64,000 nucleotides of DNA from Streptomyces sp. NBC_01235. Lineage in GTDB: Bacteria; Actinomycetota; Actinomycetes; Streptomycetales; Streptomycetaceae. The first letter of the stretch is position 1. The number at the start of each line of letters is the position of its first letter. A program made the translations under genes and the position numbers. The notes beneath the pieces were generated by a model. It did not search any database, was not told the DNA's origin, and saw only the letters and a program-made list of their open reading frames with translations. Below, piece by piece: positions 45,978-54,454 of the stretch. The stretch covers positions 744,001 to 808,000 of the forward strand of contig NZ_CP108513.1 of NCBI RefSeq assembly GCF_035989285.1, given 5' to 3'.

Positions 45978-47042
45978 TCAGGCGCAGGCCCGTACCGTGA
46001 CCGGGTCGAGTGCGCGTACCGGGCGGACGCAGCCGACCGGTTCGCCGCCGCCGAGGAGGGGTTCGCCCGCGAACTCGGTGAGGAGCGCGGGGTCCACGCC
46101 TGCTCGGGCGAGGGCGGCAGCCGTCACCGGGACGCGGGCGCGGTTCGCGCCGTCGGAGATCTTGACGGCGACGGCGCGGCCGTCCGGGAGCGCGGCGACC
46201 TCGACGCCCTCGAAGCCGTCCTTGGCGAGCAGTCCGGGGACGGCCCGCATCAGGGCGGCGACGTCCCGGCCCGCGCCGGAGGCCATTTCGGCGTGGTCGC
46301 GCATGGCGTCCGCGACCCGGGCCTCCGGGGTGTCCGGGGCCGCGGTGGTGATGCGGGCCGCGGCCCGGGCGAGGCCGTGCAGGGAGACGGAGAAGAGAGG
46401 GGCGCCGCACCCGTCGACGGTGACCCGTGCGATCCGCTGTCCGGTGAGGTCCTCGACGATCTCGGCGATCGCCTGCTGGAGCGGGTGCTCCGGGTCGAGG
46501 TAGCCGTCGAGGGACCAGCCGTTGAGCTTGCAGGTGTACAGCATGGCCGCGTGCTTGCCGGAGCAGTTCTGGGCCAGCCGGGAGGGCTCGCGGCCCTCGC
46601 GTATCCACGCGTCGCGGACGGCCGGGTCGTACGGCATGTCCGCGACGTTGCGCAGGTCGTCCTCCGTGACACCACCCAGCTCGAGGATGCGCCGGGTCCC
46701 GGCGAGATGGCGTTCCTCGCCGGAGTGGCTGGCGGCGGCGAGCGAGAGCAGCTCGCCGTCGAGCGACAGCCCGGCCCGCAGCATGGCGACGGCCTGGACG
46801 GGCTTGAGCGCCGAGCGCGGGTAGAAGGCGGCCTCGATGTCGCCGAGCTGGAACGCGACCTCACCGCGCGCGCCGAGGACGACGACGGAGCCGTAGTGGA
46901 TCCCCTCCGTCACCCCGCCTCGTACGAGATGGGCGACGGGCGCGTGCAGGGGTTCGCGGATCGCGGGGGCATGGGCGAGGGAACTGCTGTACATCACTGC
47001 CTGGATCACTTGTGGGTCGTCGTGGGCCGGCGCCGGGGTCAC
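45978..47042 (-). CDS. Asparaginase (AnsA/PF06089 family)
   Basis: The 354-residue protein has PRSALKPVQAVAML, SHSGEERHLAGTRRILE, NCSGKHAAML and TVDGCGAPLFSVSL, as in the single-domain asparaginase family PF06089. It is unrelated to the two-domain AnsB type. It converts asparagine to aspartate and ammonia. I chose the GTG at 47042, which overlaps the permease stop as GTGA with AAGG upstream; ATG 46994 has no ribosome site. It sits between permease and aspartase. Confidence 0.9.
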   Translation of the reverse strand: MTPAPAHDDPQVIQAVMYSSSLAHAPAIREPLHAPVAHLVRGGVTEGIHYGSVVVLGARGEVAFQLGDIEAAFYPRSALKPVQAVAMLRAGLSLDGELLSLAAASHSGEERHLAGTRRILELGGVTEDDLRNVADMPYDPAVRDAWIREGREPSRLAQNCSGKHAAMLYTCKLNGWSLDGYLDPEHPLQQAIAEIVEDLTGQRIARVTVDGCGAPLFSVSLHGLARAAARITTAAPDTPEARVADAMRDHAEMASGAGRDVAALMRAVPGLLAKDGFEGVEVAALPDGRAVAVKISDGANRARVPVTAAALARAGVDPALLTEFAGEPLLGGGEPVGCVRPVRALDPVTVRACA

Positions 47043-48478
47043 GCGTCGGCCTTGGCTGCGGTGCGCGCGAGGTTGCGGCGGATGGCGTACCAGCCCCCGA
47101 CCAGCGCGGCGACGATCAGCGGCAGGCACAGCACGGTGGTGCGTCCGGCGCCGCCGTCGGCGTACATGAGGAACAGGACCGAGACGAGGAAGCACAGTGT
47201 CACGAGTTCGGTCCACGGGGAGCCCGGGAGCTGGTAGCTCGGGCGGGTCAGCTCGCCCTTCTGGGTCTTCTGCCAGAAGAGGAGGTGACAGACCATGATC
47301 ATGCCCCAGGTGGAGAGGATGCCGATCGCCGCGAAGTTCAGGACGATCTCGAAGGCGTCCGCCGGGACGACGAAGTTGAGGCCGACGCCCAGGACACAGA
47401 TACCGCTCGTGAGCAGAATGCCGCCGTACGGGACCTGGCTGCGGCTCATCACGCCGGTGAACTTGGGGGCGGAGCCCGACATCGCCATGGAGCGCAGGAT
47501 GCGGCCGGTGGAGTACAGGCCGGAGTTGAGCGAGGACATGGCCGCGGTCAGGACGACCAGGTTCATGACCCCGCCCGCCGCCGGGATGCCGATGTTGGAC
47601 AGGACCGTCACGAAGGGGCTCTCGGCGGAGGTGTACTTGTTCCAGGGCAGCAGCATCGACAGCAGGACGACCGAGCCGACGTAGAACAGGCCGACCCGCC
47701 ACATGATCGAGTTGATCGCCTTCGGCATGATCTTCTCGGGGTTCTGGGTCTCCCCCGCCGCGACGCCGACCAGCTCGACCGAGGCGTAGGCGAAGACGAC
47801 GCCCTGGATGATCAGCAGCATGGGCAGCAGGCCACTGGGGAAGACGCCGCCGTTGTCGGTGATCAGGGACGGGCCGGGGGTGGCGCCGTCCACCGGGTGC
47901 TGCGTGACCAGCAGGAAGATGCCGATACACATGAAGATCACCAGCGCGCTGACCTTCACGATGGCGAACCAGAACTCCAGTTCGCCGAATATCTTCACCG
48001 AGATCAGGTTCACGGTGAGGACCACGGCGAGGGCGATCAGCGCGATCACCCACTGGGGGATGTCGGAGAACATGCCCCAGTAGTGGGTGTAGGTGGCGAC
48101 CGCGGTGATGTCGGCGATGCCGGTGGTGGCCCAGTTCAGGAAGTACATCCAGCCGGCCGTGTACGCGCCCTTCTCGCCGAGGAACTCGCGGGCGTAGGAC
48201 ACGAAGGCGCCGGAGGACGGGCGGTACAGGACGAGTTCGCCGAGAGCGCGCACGACCAGGAAGGCGAAGACGCCGCAGACCGCGTAGGCGATGAAGAGGG
48301 AGGGGCCTGCGTCGGCGAGGCGTCCTCCGGCGCCCAGGAAGAGGCCGGTGCCGATGGCGCCGCCGATGGCGATCATGTTGACGTGCCGGGACTTCAGCGA
48401 CTTGCTGTAGCCCTCGTCTCCGGCGTCGACGTGACGGGTGGAGGTGCGCGTCTCGTCTTTGAGGTGCTGGTCGCTCAC
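47039..48478 (-). CDS. Amino acid permease (APC family)
   Basis: The 479-residue protein has twelve membrane segments and the APC opening NMIAIGGAIGTGLFLGAGGRLADAGPS, split here by helix 1, with GELEFWFAIVKV and IQGVVFAYASVELVGVAAGE further on. It is close to asparagine/GABA permeases. It starts with GTG 48478, overlapping the FadR stop, and ends overlapping the asparaginase start, so regulator, transporter and enzyme are translationally coupled. Asparagine is the most likely substrate from context. Confidence 0.9.
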   Translation of the reverse strand: MSDQHLKDETRTSTRHVDAGDEGYSKSLKSRHVNMIAIGGAIGTGLFLGAGGRLADAGPSLFIAYAVCGVFAFLVVRALGELVLYRPSSGAFVSYAREFLGEKGAYTAGWMYFLNWATTGIADITAVATYTHYWGMFSDIPQWVIALIALAVVLTVNLISVKIFGELEFWFAIVKVSALVIFMCIGIFLLVTQHPVDGATPGPSLITDNGGVFPSGLLPMLLIIQGVVFAYASVELVGVAAGETQNPEKIMPKAINSIMWRVGLFYVGSVVLLSMLLPWNKYTSAESPFVTVLSNIGIPAAGGVMNLVVLTAAMSSLNSGLYSTGRILRSMAMSGSAPKFTGVMSRSQVPYGGILLTSGICVLGVGLNFVVPADAFEIVLNFAAIGILSTWGMIMVCHLLFWQKTQKGELTRPSYQLPGSPWTELVTLCFLVSVLFLMYADGGAGRTTVLCLPLIVAALVGGWYAIRRNLARTAAKADA

Positions 48479-49206
48479 GCCGCGGGTCCGCCTTCCAGGT
48501 GAGGGTTCGTGCGCGGGGCGCGCACGATGTCGGTGAGGGTCGTCTCGACGCGGTCGAGGTGGTGGCTCATCGCCTCCACCGCGTCGGGCTCGGAACCGTC
48601 GATCAGCGCCTCGACGATCGCCCGGTGCTCGCGGTTGGACTGCTCGCGCCGCCCGCCCAGCTCGTTGAGGAAGGCCGACTGACGCGCCAGTGCGTCCCGG
48701 ATCTCCTCGATGACCCGGCGGAACACCGGGTTCTGGGCGGCTTCGGCGACGGCCAGGTGGAAGAGGGTGTCCATCGCGACCCACGCGGTGGTGTCCGTCT
48801 CCCGCTCCATGCGGTCGAGCAGATGGGCCAGGTGGTCCAGGTTCTCCGGGGTGCGGCGCAGCGCCGCGTACCCGGCGACCGGGATCTCGACGTGGCGGCG
48901 CACCTCGAGCAGGTCGCTGGCCGCGTAGTCGCCGAAGGTGGGGTCCTCGACGGTGTTCGCGATCACGAAGGTGCCCTTGCCGGTCTTGGCGACCGTGAGG
49001 CCCATGGTCTGCAGGGCGCGCAGGGCCTCCCGCAGGACGGGCCGGGACACCTCGAGGGTGCGGCAGAGCTCGGCTTCGGAGGGAAGCTTGTCCCCGATGG
49101 CGTACTCGCCGCGCTCGATGGCGCCGCGGAGGTGGGTGAGGACCGCTTCCATCGCGCTGACGCGCCGCGGTACCCGACCACCTGTCTGGCTGTCTGACAG
49201 GTTCAC
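48475..49206 (-). CDS. FadR-type GntR transcriptional regulator
   Basis: The 243-residue protein has a GntR winged helix (about 19-85; GDKLPSEAELCRTLEVSRPVLREAL) and a helical FCD effector domain (about 100-230, with the usual metal-binding His pattern). The GTG at 49206 overlaps a CTGTCTGACAG palindrome, so translation may start later (49161 or 49152). It begins the asparagine/aspartate operon and probably regulates it in response to an amino acid. Confidence 0.9.
   Translation of the reverse strand: MNLSDSQTGGRVPRRVSAMEAVLTHLRGAIERGEYAIGDKLPSEAELCRTLEVSRPVLREALRALQTMGLTVAKTGKGTFVIANTVEDPTFGDYAASDLLEVRRHVEIPVAGYAALRRTPENLDHLAHLLDRMERETDTTAWVAMDTLFHLAVAEAAQNPVFRRVIEEIRDALARQSAFLNELGGRREQSNREHRAIVEALIDGSEPDAVEAMSHHLDRVETTLTDIVRAPRTNPHLEGGPAA
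49190..49200. promoter_or_regulatory. Palindrome CTGTCTGACAG at the FadR start
   Basis: The perfect 5+1+5 palindrome lies within the first codons of the FadR gene (or just upstream of a later start) and is preceded by a second CTGTCTG. It is a candidate site for autorepression. Confidence 0.4.
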
Positions 49207-49261
49207 GGGAGTGATACTCCGGGTGGCCGAAGGCCGCTGTCAAGACGGGCGAAAACAAAAA

Positions 49262-49305
49262 TTCAGGGGGCGGGCGGCCTGAAAGGCAACTTCCCGCCCC
49301 CTGAA
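49262..49305 (-). terminator. Intrinsic terminator of uppP with T-tract
   Basis: TTCAGGGGGCGGG (49262-49274) pairs perfectly with CCCGCCCCCTGAA (49293-49305), a 13-bp stem with an 18-nt loop. On the minus strand it is followed by TTTTTGTTTT. It lies 24 nt after the uppP stop. A full factor-independent terminator like this is uncommon in Streptomyces. Confidence 0.88.
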
Positions 49306-49328
49306 GGGCTTTCGCCGCTCGGCGCCGC

Positions 49329-50165
49329 TCAGCTGTCGAGGACCCCGGCGCCCAGCAGTCCGAACAGCGCCAGGCCGACGACGATGCGGTAGACGACGAA
49401 CGCGTTGAAGGAGTGCTTGGCGACGAACTTCAGCAGCCAGGCGATGGAGGCGTAGGCGACGACGAAGGACACGGCCGTGCCGACGGCAAGAGGCGCCGCG
49501 CCCGCGCCGGTGCCCAGGGCGTCCTTCAGCTCGTAGATCCCCGCGCCGGTCAGGGCGGGAATGCCGAGGAAGAACGACAGGCGGGTGGCGGCGACCCGGT
49601 CCAGGTCGAGCATGAGCGCGGTGGACATGGTGGCGCCGGAGCGGGAGAAGCCGGGGAAGAGCAGCGCGAGGATCTGGGAGCTGCCGACCAGCATCGCGTC
49701 CTTGAACGAGGTGTCGTCCTCGCCGCGCTTGTGGCGGCCCATCTGGTCGGCCGCCCACATCACGCCGCTGCCGACGATCAGCGAGCCCGCGACCACCCAC
49801 AGCGAGGCCAGCGGCCCCTCGATGAGCGGCTTGGCGGCGAGGCCGACGACGACGATCGGGATCGTCGCGTAGATCACCCACCAGGCGAACTTGTAGTCGT
49901 GGTGCTGCCGCTCCTCGCGGTGGCGCAGTCCCCGGAACCAGGCCGACACGATCCGCACGATGTCCTTGCGGAAGTACACGAGCACGGCGGCGATCGCCCC
50001 GACCTGGATCACGGCCGAGAACCCGACGACGGCGTCGTCGTCGACCGGGATCTTCATCAGGCCTTCGGTGATCTTCAGATGTCCGGTCGAGGAGACGGGG
50101 AGGAACTCGGTCACTCCCTCGACGGCTCCGAGGACGACGGCCTGGCCGACGGAGATGGCGCTCAT
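49329..50165 (-). CDS. uppP: Undecaprenyl-diphosphate phosphatase
   Basis: The 278-residue membrane protein has EGVTEFLPVSSTGH (15-28) and PGFSRSGAT (about 168-176), the two active-site loops of UppP/BacA. It recycles undecaprenyl pyrophosphate to undecaprenyl phosphate for cell-wall synthesis, and extra copies give bacitracin tolerance. About eight membrane segments are present. A strong terminator follows. Confidence 0.95.
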   Translation of the reverse strand: MSAISVGQAVVLGAVEGVTEFLPVSSTGHLKITEGLMKIPVDDDAVVGFSAVIQVGAIAAVLVYFRKDIVRIVSAWFRGLRHREERQHHDYKFAWWVIYATIPIVVVGLAAKPLIEGPLASLWVVAGSLIVGSGVMWAADQMGRHKRGEDDTSFKDAMLVGSSQILALLFPGFSRSGATMSTALMLDLDRVAATRLSFFLGIPALTGAGIYELKDALGTGAGAAPLAVGTAVSFVVAYASIAWLLKFVAKHSFNAFVVYRIVVGLALFGLLGAGVLDS

Positions 50166-50260
50166 GGAATCCAGTTCTGAGGAGACGAATCGGTCGACAG
50201 CGTTGTAGACGCTCCGGTGTCGTACATAGTCCTACCAGGCCCGGAGCGGGTGGAACGGCC

Positions 50261-50626
50261 CTACGGCCACACCGACTGGCCGATCGCCACCCCGGCGAAG
50301 GCGGCCCCGAGGCCGACGACCACGCTCGCGGCGGCGTTGGCGGCGGCGTAGAGGCCCGCGCCGGTCTCGGTCAGCCGGAGCGTCTCGTAGGAGAACGTCG
50401 AGTACGTCGTGAGGGCGCCGCACAGCCCTGTCCCGAGGAACAACCGCAGGTCGGGGCCGACGGCCGCGGCGCCGGTCAGGGTGCCGAGGACCAGGCAGCC
50501 GGTGATGTTGACGACGAAGGTGCCCCAGGGGAAGACGGAGTCGTGCCGGGACTGCACCGCGCGGTCGGTCAGATAGCGCAGCGGGGCGCCGATCATGCCG
50601 CCGGCGACCACGACCAACCAGTTCAC
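50261..50626 (-). CDS. crcB: Fluoride channel CrcB (first copy)
   Basis: The 121-residue four-helix protein has [20 protein letters not shown] and [13 protein letters not shown] (the last with the phenylalanine track). Two chains form the antiparallel dimer that exports fluoride. It starts with GTG overlapping the DUF190 stop as GTGA. Confidence 0.93.
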   Translation of the reverse strand: MNWLVVVAGGMIGAPLRYLTDRAVQSRHDSVFPWGTFVVNITGCLVLGTLTGAAAVGPDLRLFLGTGLCGALTTYSTFSYETLRLTETGAGLYAAANAAASVVVGLGAAFAGVAIGQSVWP

Positions 50627-51003
50627 AACGACTTCTTACCCTCTCTGTCCGAATGGCCCCGGTTCTCGCCGCGGCCGACGTACCTGATCACCTCGCACGG
50701 ATCGAGGGTGACCATCCCCTCCGTGACCAGCGCGTCGAGTTCGGGCAGGAAGGCCCGCACCCGCTCCTCGGTGTCCACCACGACCACCGCCACCGGCAGG
50801 TCCTCGCTGAGCGAGAGCAGCCGGGAGGTGTGGATGAGGGACGACGCGCCGAAGCCCTCGATGCCCCGGAAGACGCTGGCTCCGGCGAGACCCGCCGCGT
50901 GGGCGCGGTGCACGATCTCCGTGTAGAGGGGCTTGCGGTGCCAGGTGTCGTTCTCGCCGACGAAGACGGTCAGTCGCAGGGCACTGCCGGTGAGTCTCGT
51001 CAT
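50623..51003 (-). CDS. DUF190 family protein
   Basis: The 126-residue protein has [44 protein letters not shown] (cited by its motifs VFRGIEGFG and [24 protein letters not shown]), diagnostic of DUF190, a ferredoxin-like PII-type fold. It commonly sits between crcB copies and may bind a nucleotide to regulate them. It overlaps both flanking genes by 4 nt. Confidence 0.92.
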   Translation of the reverse strand: MTRLTGSALRLTVFVGENDTWHRKPLYTEIVHRAHAAGLAGASVFRGIEGFGASSLIHTSRLLSLSEDLPVAVVVVDTEERVRAFLPELDALVTEGMVTLDPCEVIRYVGRGENRGHSDREGKKSL

Positions 51004-51455
51004 GGCTGCCTCCACTTCAGAGCGCGGCGGGTCGCCGTGGCCGCGAGCCACACCGCCGTGAGCGCCGCGAACAGGGTCGCCGCCAGGTAGGCCAGGGCCG
51101 TGCCGGGGCGGCCCCCGTCGAACAGCTTCTGGAGGTCGACGGCGTACGTCGAGAAGGTGGTGAAGCCGCCGAGCACGCCGGTGCCGAAGAAGGGGCGCAC
51201 CAGCCGGTGGGCGGTCATGGCCTCGGTGAGGAGGACCAGGAAGACGCCGATCACCGCGCAGCCGACGACGTTCACCCAGAAGGTCGTCCAGGGGAAGCCG
51301 CCGGTCTGTGCAGGCCACCACAGCGAGGCCGCGTAGCGGGCCCCGGCACCGATCCCTCCGCCGGCCGCCACGACGGCGACCACCGGGAGCTGTCCCGTCC
51401 CGGTGGTGCGCCGTGGCGCGCTGGTACGGAGACTCTCGGCCTCCGGCGCTGTCAT
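51000..51455 (-). CDS. crcB: Fluoride channel CrcB (second copy)
   Basis: The 151-residue protein has [22 protein letters not shown] and [12 protein letters not shown]. Its longer charged N-terminus differs from the first copy, so the two may form a heterodimer with fixed orientation. AGGAG lies 10 nt before the ATG. It is the first gene of the three-gene operon. Confidence 0.93.
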   Translation of the reverse strand: MTAPEAESLRTSAPRRTTGTGQLPVVAVVAAGGGIGAGARYAASLWWPAQTGGFPWTTFWVNVVGCAVIGVFLVLLTEAMTAHRLVRPFFGTGVLGGFTTFSTYAVDLQKLFDGGRPGTALAYLAATLFAALTAVWLAATATRRALKWRQP

Positions 51456-51488
51456 GTCGTACGTCTCCTGCCCCGTCCGGGACCGCCC

Positions 51489-51503
51489 CACCTCGTCGAG
51501 GTG
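51489..51503. promoter_or_regulatory. Palindrome CACCTCGTCGAGGTG before the crcB operon
   Basis: Seven-base arms around one T lie 34 nt before the first crcB start. It is a candidate operator or hairpin. No fluoride riboswitch is visible in the 76-nt gap. Confidence 0.35.
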
Positions 51504-51531
51504 TCACGGCCGGGAACAGCGTAGCGCCGCC

Positions 51532-52500
51532 TCATTTGGTCACGGGCGCCTCGCAGACCGCGATGCCCCGCTCCCAGAGGCTGCCCAGGACCAGCCGGCC
51601 TCCGGTCTCGCAGACGCTGGTGACCATGCGGAATCCGGAGCGGTGGCGGGTGAGGTGGTGCAGGACACGGCCGTCGTCGTCGATCGCGAGCACACCGGCC
51701 GTGCCCGAGGGGCGAAAGGGCGCGTTCAGGGCCAGCCGGGCGGCGCGGCGGCGTACCGCGGGGCCGGCCCGGTGCAGGAGGTCGAGCGGGGGGACGCGCG
51801 GGCCGGCCAACGCCACCCAGACCGGACCGTCGGGCGCGCCGCGCCACAGGTTGTCCGGGAACCCCGGCAGGTGCTCGACGAGGGGATCGGCCTGTCCGGC
51901 ACTGGGGCCGGTGAGCCAATAGCGGGTGAGGCGTCGGGCGCCGGTCTCGGCGACGATCAGGAAGGAGTCGTCGGCGCTGCGGGCGAGGCCGTTGGCGAAC
52001 TGCAGCCCCTCCAGGGCGACTTCGGCCTCACGGGCACCGGGCGCGAGACGCAACAGGCGCCCGGTGCCGCTGTGTTCGACGAGGTCGCCCATCCAGTCGC
52101 GTAAGGGGTGGACCTGGCTGGAGACGGTGAAGTAGACGGTGCCGTCGGGCAGGGCGACGACGTTGCTGCAGAAGCGCAGCCGCTCCCCCGCCGCCGACTC
52201 CGTCAGGACGCGCACGTTGCCGGAGCCGCCGTCGGGGTCGACCCGCACCAGAGCGCCGTCGGCGCAGCACACCAACAGGTCGCCGTCCGGGAGGAGTTCG
52301 AGGCCGAGCGGACGGCCGCCGATCTCGCCGATGTGCTCGACCCGGGCCGCGGGCGGGTCCTCCAGACCGTCGACACGCAGGATCCTCCCGTCCGACACCC
52401 CGGTCAGAATCCGCCCTCTGGGGTCGGCGACGACGTCTTCGGGGCCGCTCCCGGGGAGAGTGATGTACCTGAGGGGGACGAGAGGCGTCCGACGGTCCAT
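51532..52500 (-). CDS. SMP-30/strictosidine synthase-like lactonase
   Basis: The 322-residue six-bladed beta-propeller has FCSNVVALPDGTVYFT (about 120-135), QFANGLARSADDSFLIVAET and HLPGFPDNLWRG, the conserved blocks of the strictosidine synthase-like/gluconolactonase superfamily. Its calcium-binding Glu/Asn residues suggest a lactone or ester hydrolase. It has no signal peptide. It is 76 nt upstream of the crcB operon on the same strand, perhaps without functional connection. Confidence 0.85.
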   Translation of the reverse strand: MDRRTPLVPLRYITLPGSGPEDVVADPRGRILTGVSDGRILRVDGLEDPPAARVEHIGEIGGRPLGLELLPDGDLLVCCADGALVRVDPDGGSGNVRVLTESAAGERLRFCSNVVALPDGTVYFTVSSQVHPLRDWMGDLVEHSGTGRLLRLAPGAREAEVALEGLQFANGLARSADDSFLIVAETGARRLTRYWLTGPSAGQADPLVEHLPGFPDNLWRGAPDGPVWVALAGPRVPPLDLLHRAGPAVRRRAARLALNAPFRPSGTAGVLAIDDDGRVLHHLTRHRSGFRMVTSVCETGGRLVLGSLWERGIAVCEAPVTK

Positions 52501-52688
52501 ATGGGTCCGCCCTTCCTTGGGGAGGCGGCCATCCTCGCAGGCGGGGGTGTCGGCGGCGGGTCGTACCCGTGGCCTTTTGCCGGGCTTTTCCGGAAAGCGA
52601 TCCCTGCGTCCTCTACCGCCTCTTCCCGAAGTTCCCCACCACCTCTTCTCGAACATGTGCGCCACTTCGGCAAGGTGTCGCGCAACGG

Positions 52689-52725
52689 GCAGGGGCCCGG
52701 CCGTGGGATGCGGCCGGGCCCCTGC
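52689..52725. terminator. Strong 15-bp hairpin after the GH53 gene
   Basis: GCAGGGGCCCGGCCG (52689-52703) pairs perfectly with CGGCCGGGCCCCTGC (52711-52725) over a 7-nt loop, 18 nt after the galactanase stop. There is no T-run, as is common in Streptomyces. Confidence 0.75.
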
Positions 52726-52742
52726 TTGAGAGGGTCGCGGGA

Positions 52743-54302
52743 TCAGCGGTGGCTGAACCACGACATGGAGGACAGCGCCTTGTCGTCGTAGCCGAACAGG
52801 GCCTGGTTCTCCCAGCCGTTGCCGGAGGTGGCGTCGGCCGGGTCCCAGCCGTTGCCGGTGACGGCCGTCCAGGTCGCCTCCCAGTAGAAGACGCCGAGGC
52901 CGCGGCCGTTCGGAACCGCTTCCACGATGTTCGCGACGGCGTTCATCCAGGCCAGCTGGCCGGCCGCGGTCGCCGGGTAGCCGGAGACCAGTTCGGAGGA
53001 CAGGTCGATCTGGTTGGTGAGCGAGTCGTCGCTGTCGAGCCGGAAGGGGTAGGCCGTCTCGGCGACGAACACCGGCTTGGAGTAGCGGGCGGCCGCGTCG
53101 TCCAGCGTGGTCTGGAAGTCGGCGAGGGTGCCGTGCCAGTAGCCGTAGTACGACAGGCCGATCACGTCGAACTTCACGCCGTTGGAGACGGCGTTGTCGA
53201 ACCACCAGCGGGTACCGCTCAGGTCGCCGCCCTTGGCGAGGTGCAGGGCGACGGTGGTGGACGAGTTGACCGCCTTGACGGCGTTGTAGCCGGAGTTGAG
53301 CAGACCGGCCAGCTGGCTCCAGTTGTCGGTGGAACCCTCGGACCACAGCATGCCGCCGTTGATCTCATTGCCGACCTGGACCATGTCGGCGGTGGTGCCC
53401 TGCGCCTTCAACGCGTTCAAGACGTCGTACGTGTGGTTGTACACGTCCGTCTTGAGTTGACTGTACGAGTGGCCCGCCCAGGCGGCCGGCTTGGACTGGG
53501 CGCCCGGGTCGGCCCAGGTGTCCGAGTAGTGGAAGTCGACCAGAAGCTTCTGACCCGCCGCCTTGATGCGCTTGGCCATGGCGAGGACGCGCGTCTTGTT
53601 GTTGTAGCCGTCGGCCGGGTTGACCCAGACCTTCAGGCGCGCGTAGTTCATGCCGGCGTTCTTCAGGATGGTGACCGCGTCGCCGGTGGTGCCGGAACCG
53701 GTCTTGTAGACACCGCCCTTGGCCTCGCTCTTGGCGAGGGAGGAGATGTCGGCACCCTTGATCGACAGTCCGGTCGTGCCGGACGTGAAGGTCAGGTCGT
53801 CAACATTGATCCAGTTGCCCGCCTTCGCGTCACTGTTGATGCTGATGGTGCACTGGTTGTTCGTCACATTGACCGGCGTGACGATGTGGACCCAACCACT
53901 GGACGAGACCGGCAGATCGGTGCGCTGGTCCGTGCCGCCGCAGTTCTTGAGGGCTATGTAGGCCGAGTTCTGGCCGCCGCCGGAGCGGACCCACGCGGTC
54001 AGCTTGTAGGTGCCGTTGGTCAGACCCGAGAGGTACTGGTACGTCTCCACCTTGTAGGCGGTGGACGCCCAGTGGGACAGGCGGTAACTGCCGCTGTGCC
54101 CGCCGGACTCGACGTACGAGGCGCCCGTGTCGCCGTACTCGGTCCAGCCGCTGGGGGTGGCCGCCCCGGTGCCGTCGGTCTCGAAGCCGCCGTTGGTGAG
54201 CGTGCTCGCCGCCTGGGCGGTCTGCGCGGGAAGGGCGGTGAGGGCGAGTCCCGCGGCGAGCGGCAGCAGCAGGGCCCTGAGGGTGCGTCTGGGATGGAAC
54301 AT
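52743..54302 (-). CDS. Secreted GH53 endo-beta-1,4-galactanase with CBM
   Basis: The 519-residue precursor has a signal peptide ending AQAAS, an N-terminal galactose-binding-like module (about 35-175; TNGGFETDG, GWTEYGDTG; resembles CBM61) and a GH53 domain (about 180-519). VGNEINGG (about 314) holds the acid/base Glu and VAETAYPF (about 412) the nucleophile. It cuts beta-1,4-galactan of pectin side chains outside the cell. The beta-galactosidase lies just upstream. Confidence 0.94.
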   Translation of the reverse strand: MFHPRRTLRALLLPLAAGLALTALPAQTAQAASTLTNGGFETDGTGAATPSGWTEYGDTGASYVESGGHSGSYRLSHWASTAYKVETYQYLSGLTNGTYKLTAWVRSGGGQNSAYIALKNCGGTDQRTDLPVSSSGWVHIVTPVNVTNNQCTISINSDAKAGNWINVDDLTFTSGTTGLSIKGADISSLAKSEAKGGVYKTGSGTTGDAVTILKNAGMNYARLKVWVNPADGYNNKTRVLAMAKRIKAAGQKLLVDFHYSDTWADPGAQSKPAAWAGHSYSQLKTDVYNHTYDVLNALKAQGTTADMVQVGNEINGGMLWSEGSTDNWSQLAGLLNSGYNAVKAVNSSTTVALHLAKGGDLSGTRWWFDNAVSNGVKFDVIGLSYYGYWHGTLADFQTTLDDAAARYSKPVFVAETAYPFRLDSDDSLTNQIDLSSELVSGYPATAAGQLAWMNAVANIVEAVPNGRGLGVFYWEATWTAVTGNGWDPADATSGNGWENQALFGYDDKALSSMSWFSHR

Positions 54303-54335
54303 CGTCGTCCGTCGTCCCTTCGACGTGATGGGGAT

Positions 54336-54406
54336 GGGGTTCCCCCGCGAGATCCCGGAAGGGGTCTCACGTGAGGCCCCGGAGGGGTTCTCCCGTGAGG
54401 GAGGGA
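54336..54406. repeat. Three imperfect 23-25 bp repeats
   Basis: Copies at 54336-54360, 54361-54383 and 54384-54406 share GGGGTT/TCTC, CCGTGAG-like and CCGGA segments. The array fills the GH42-GH53 gap. Confidence 0.5.
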
Positions 54407-54454
54407 CCCCCTCCGCCCGCGGCTCGCGGCTCCACGGGCGAAGGGGGAGTCGGC

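Noticed and set aside
51456..51531. Fluoride riboswitch before the crcB operon
   Set aside because: The 76-nt gap shows no pattern I recognise as the crcB RNA motif, only a short palindrome.
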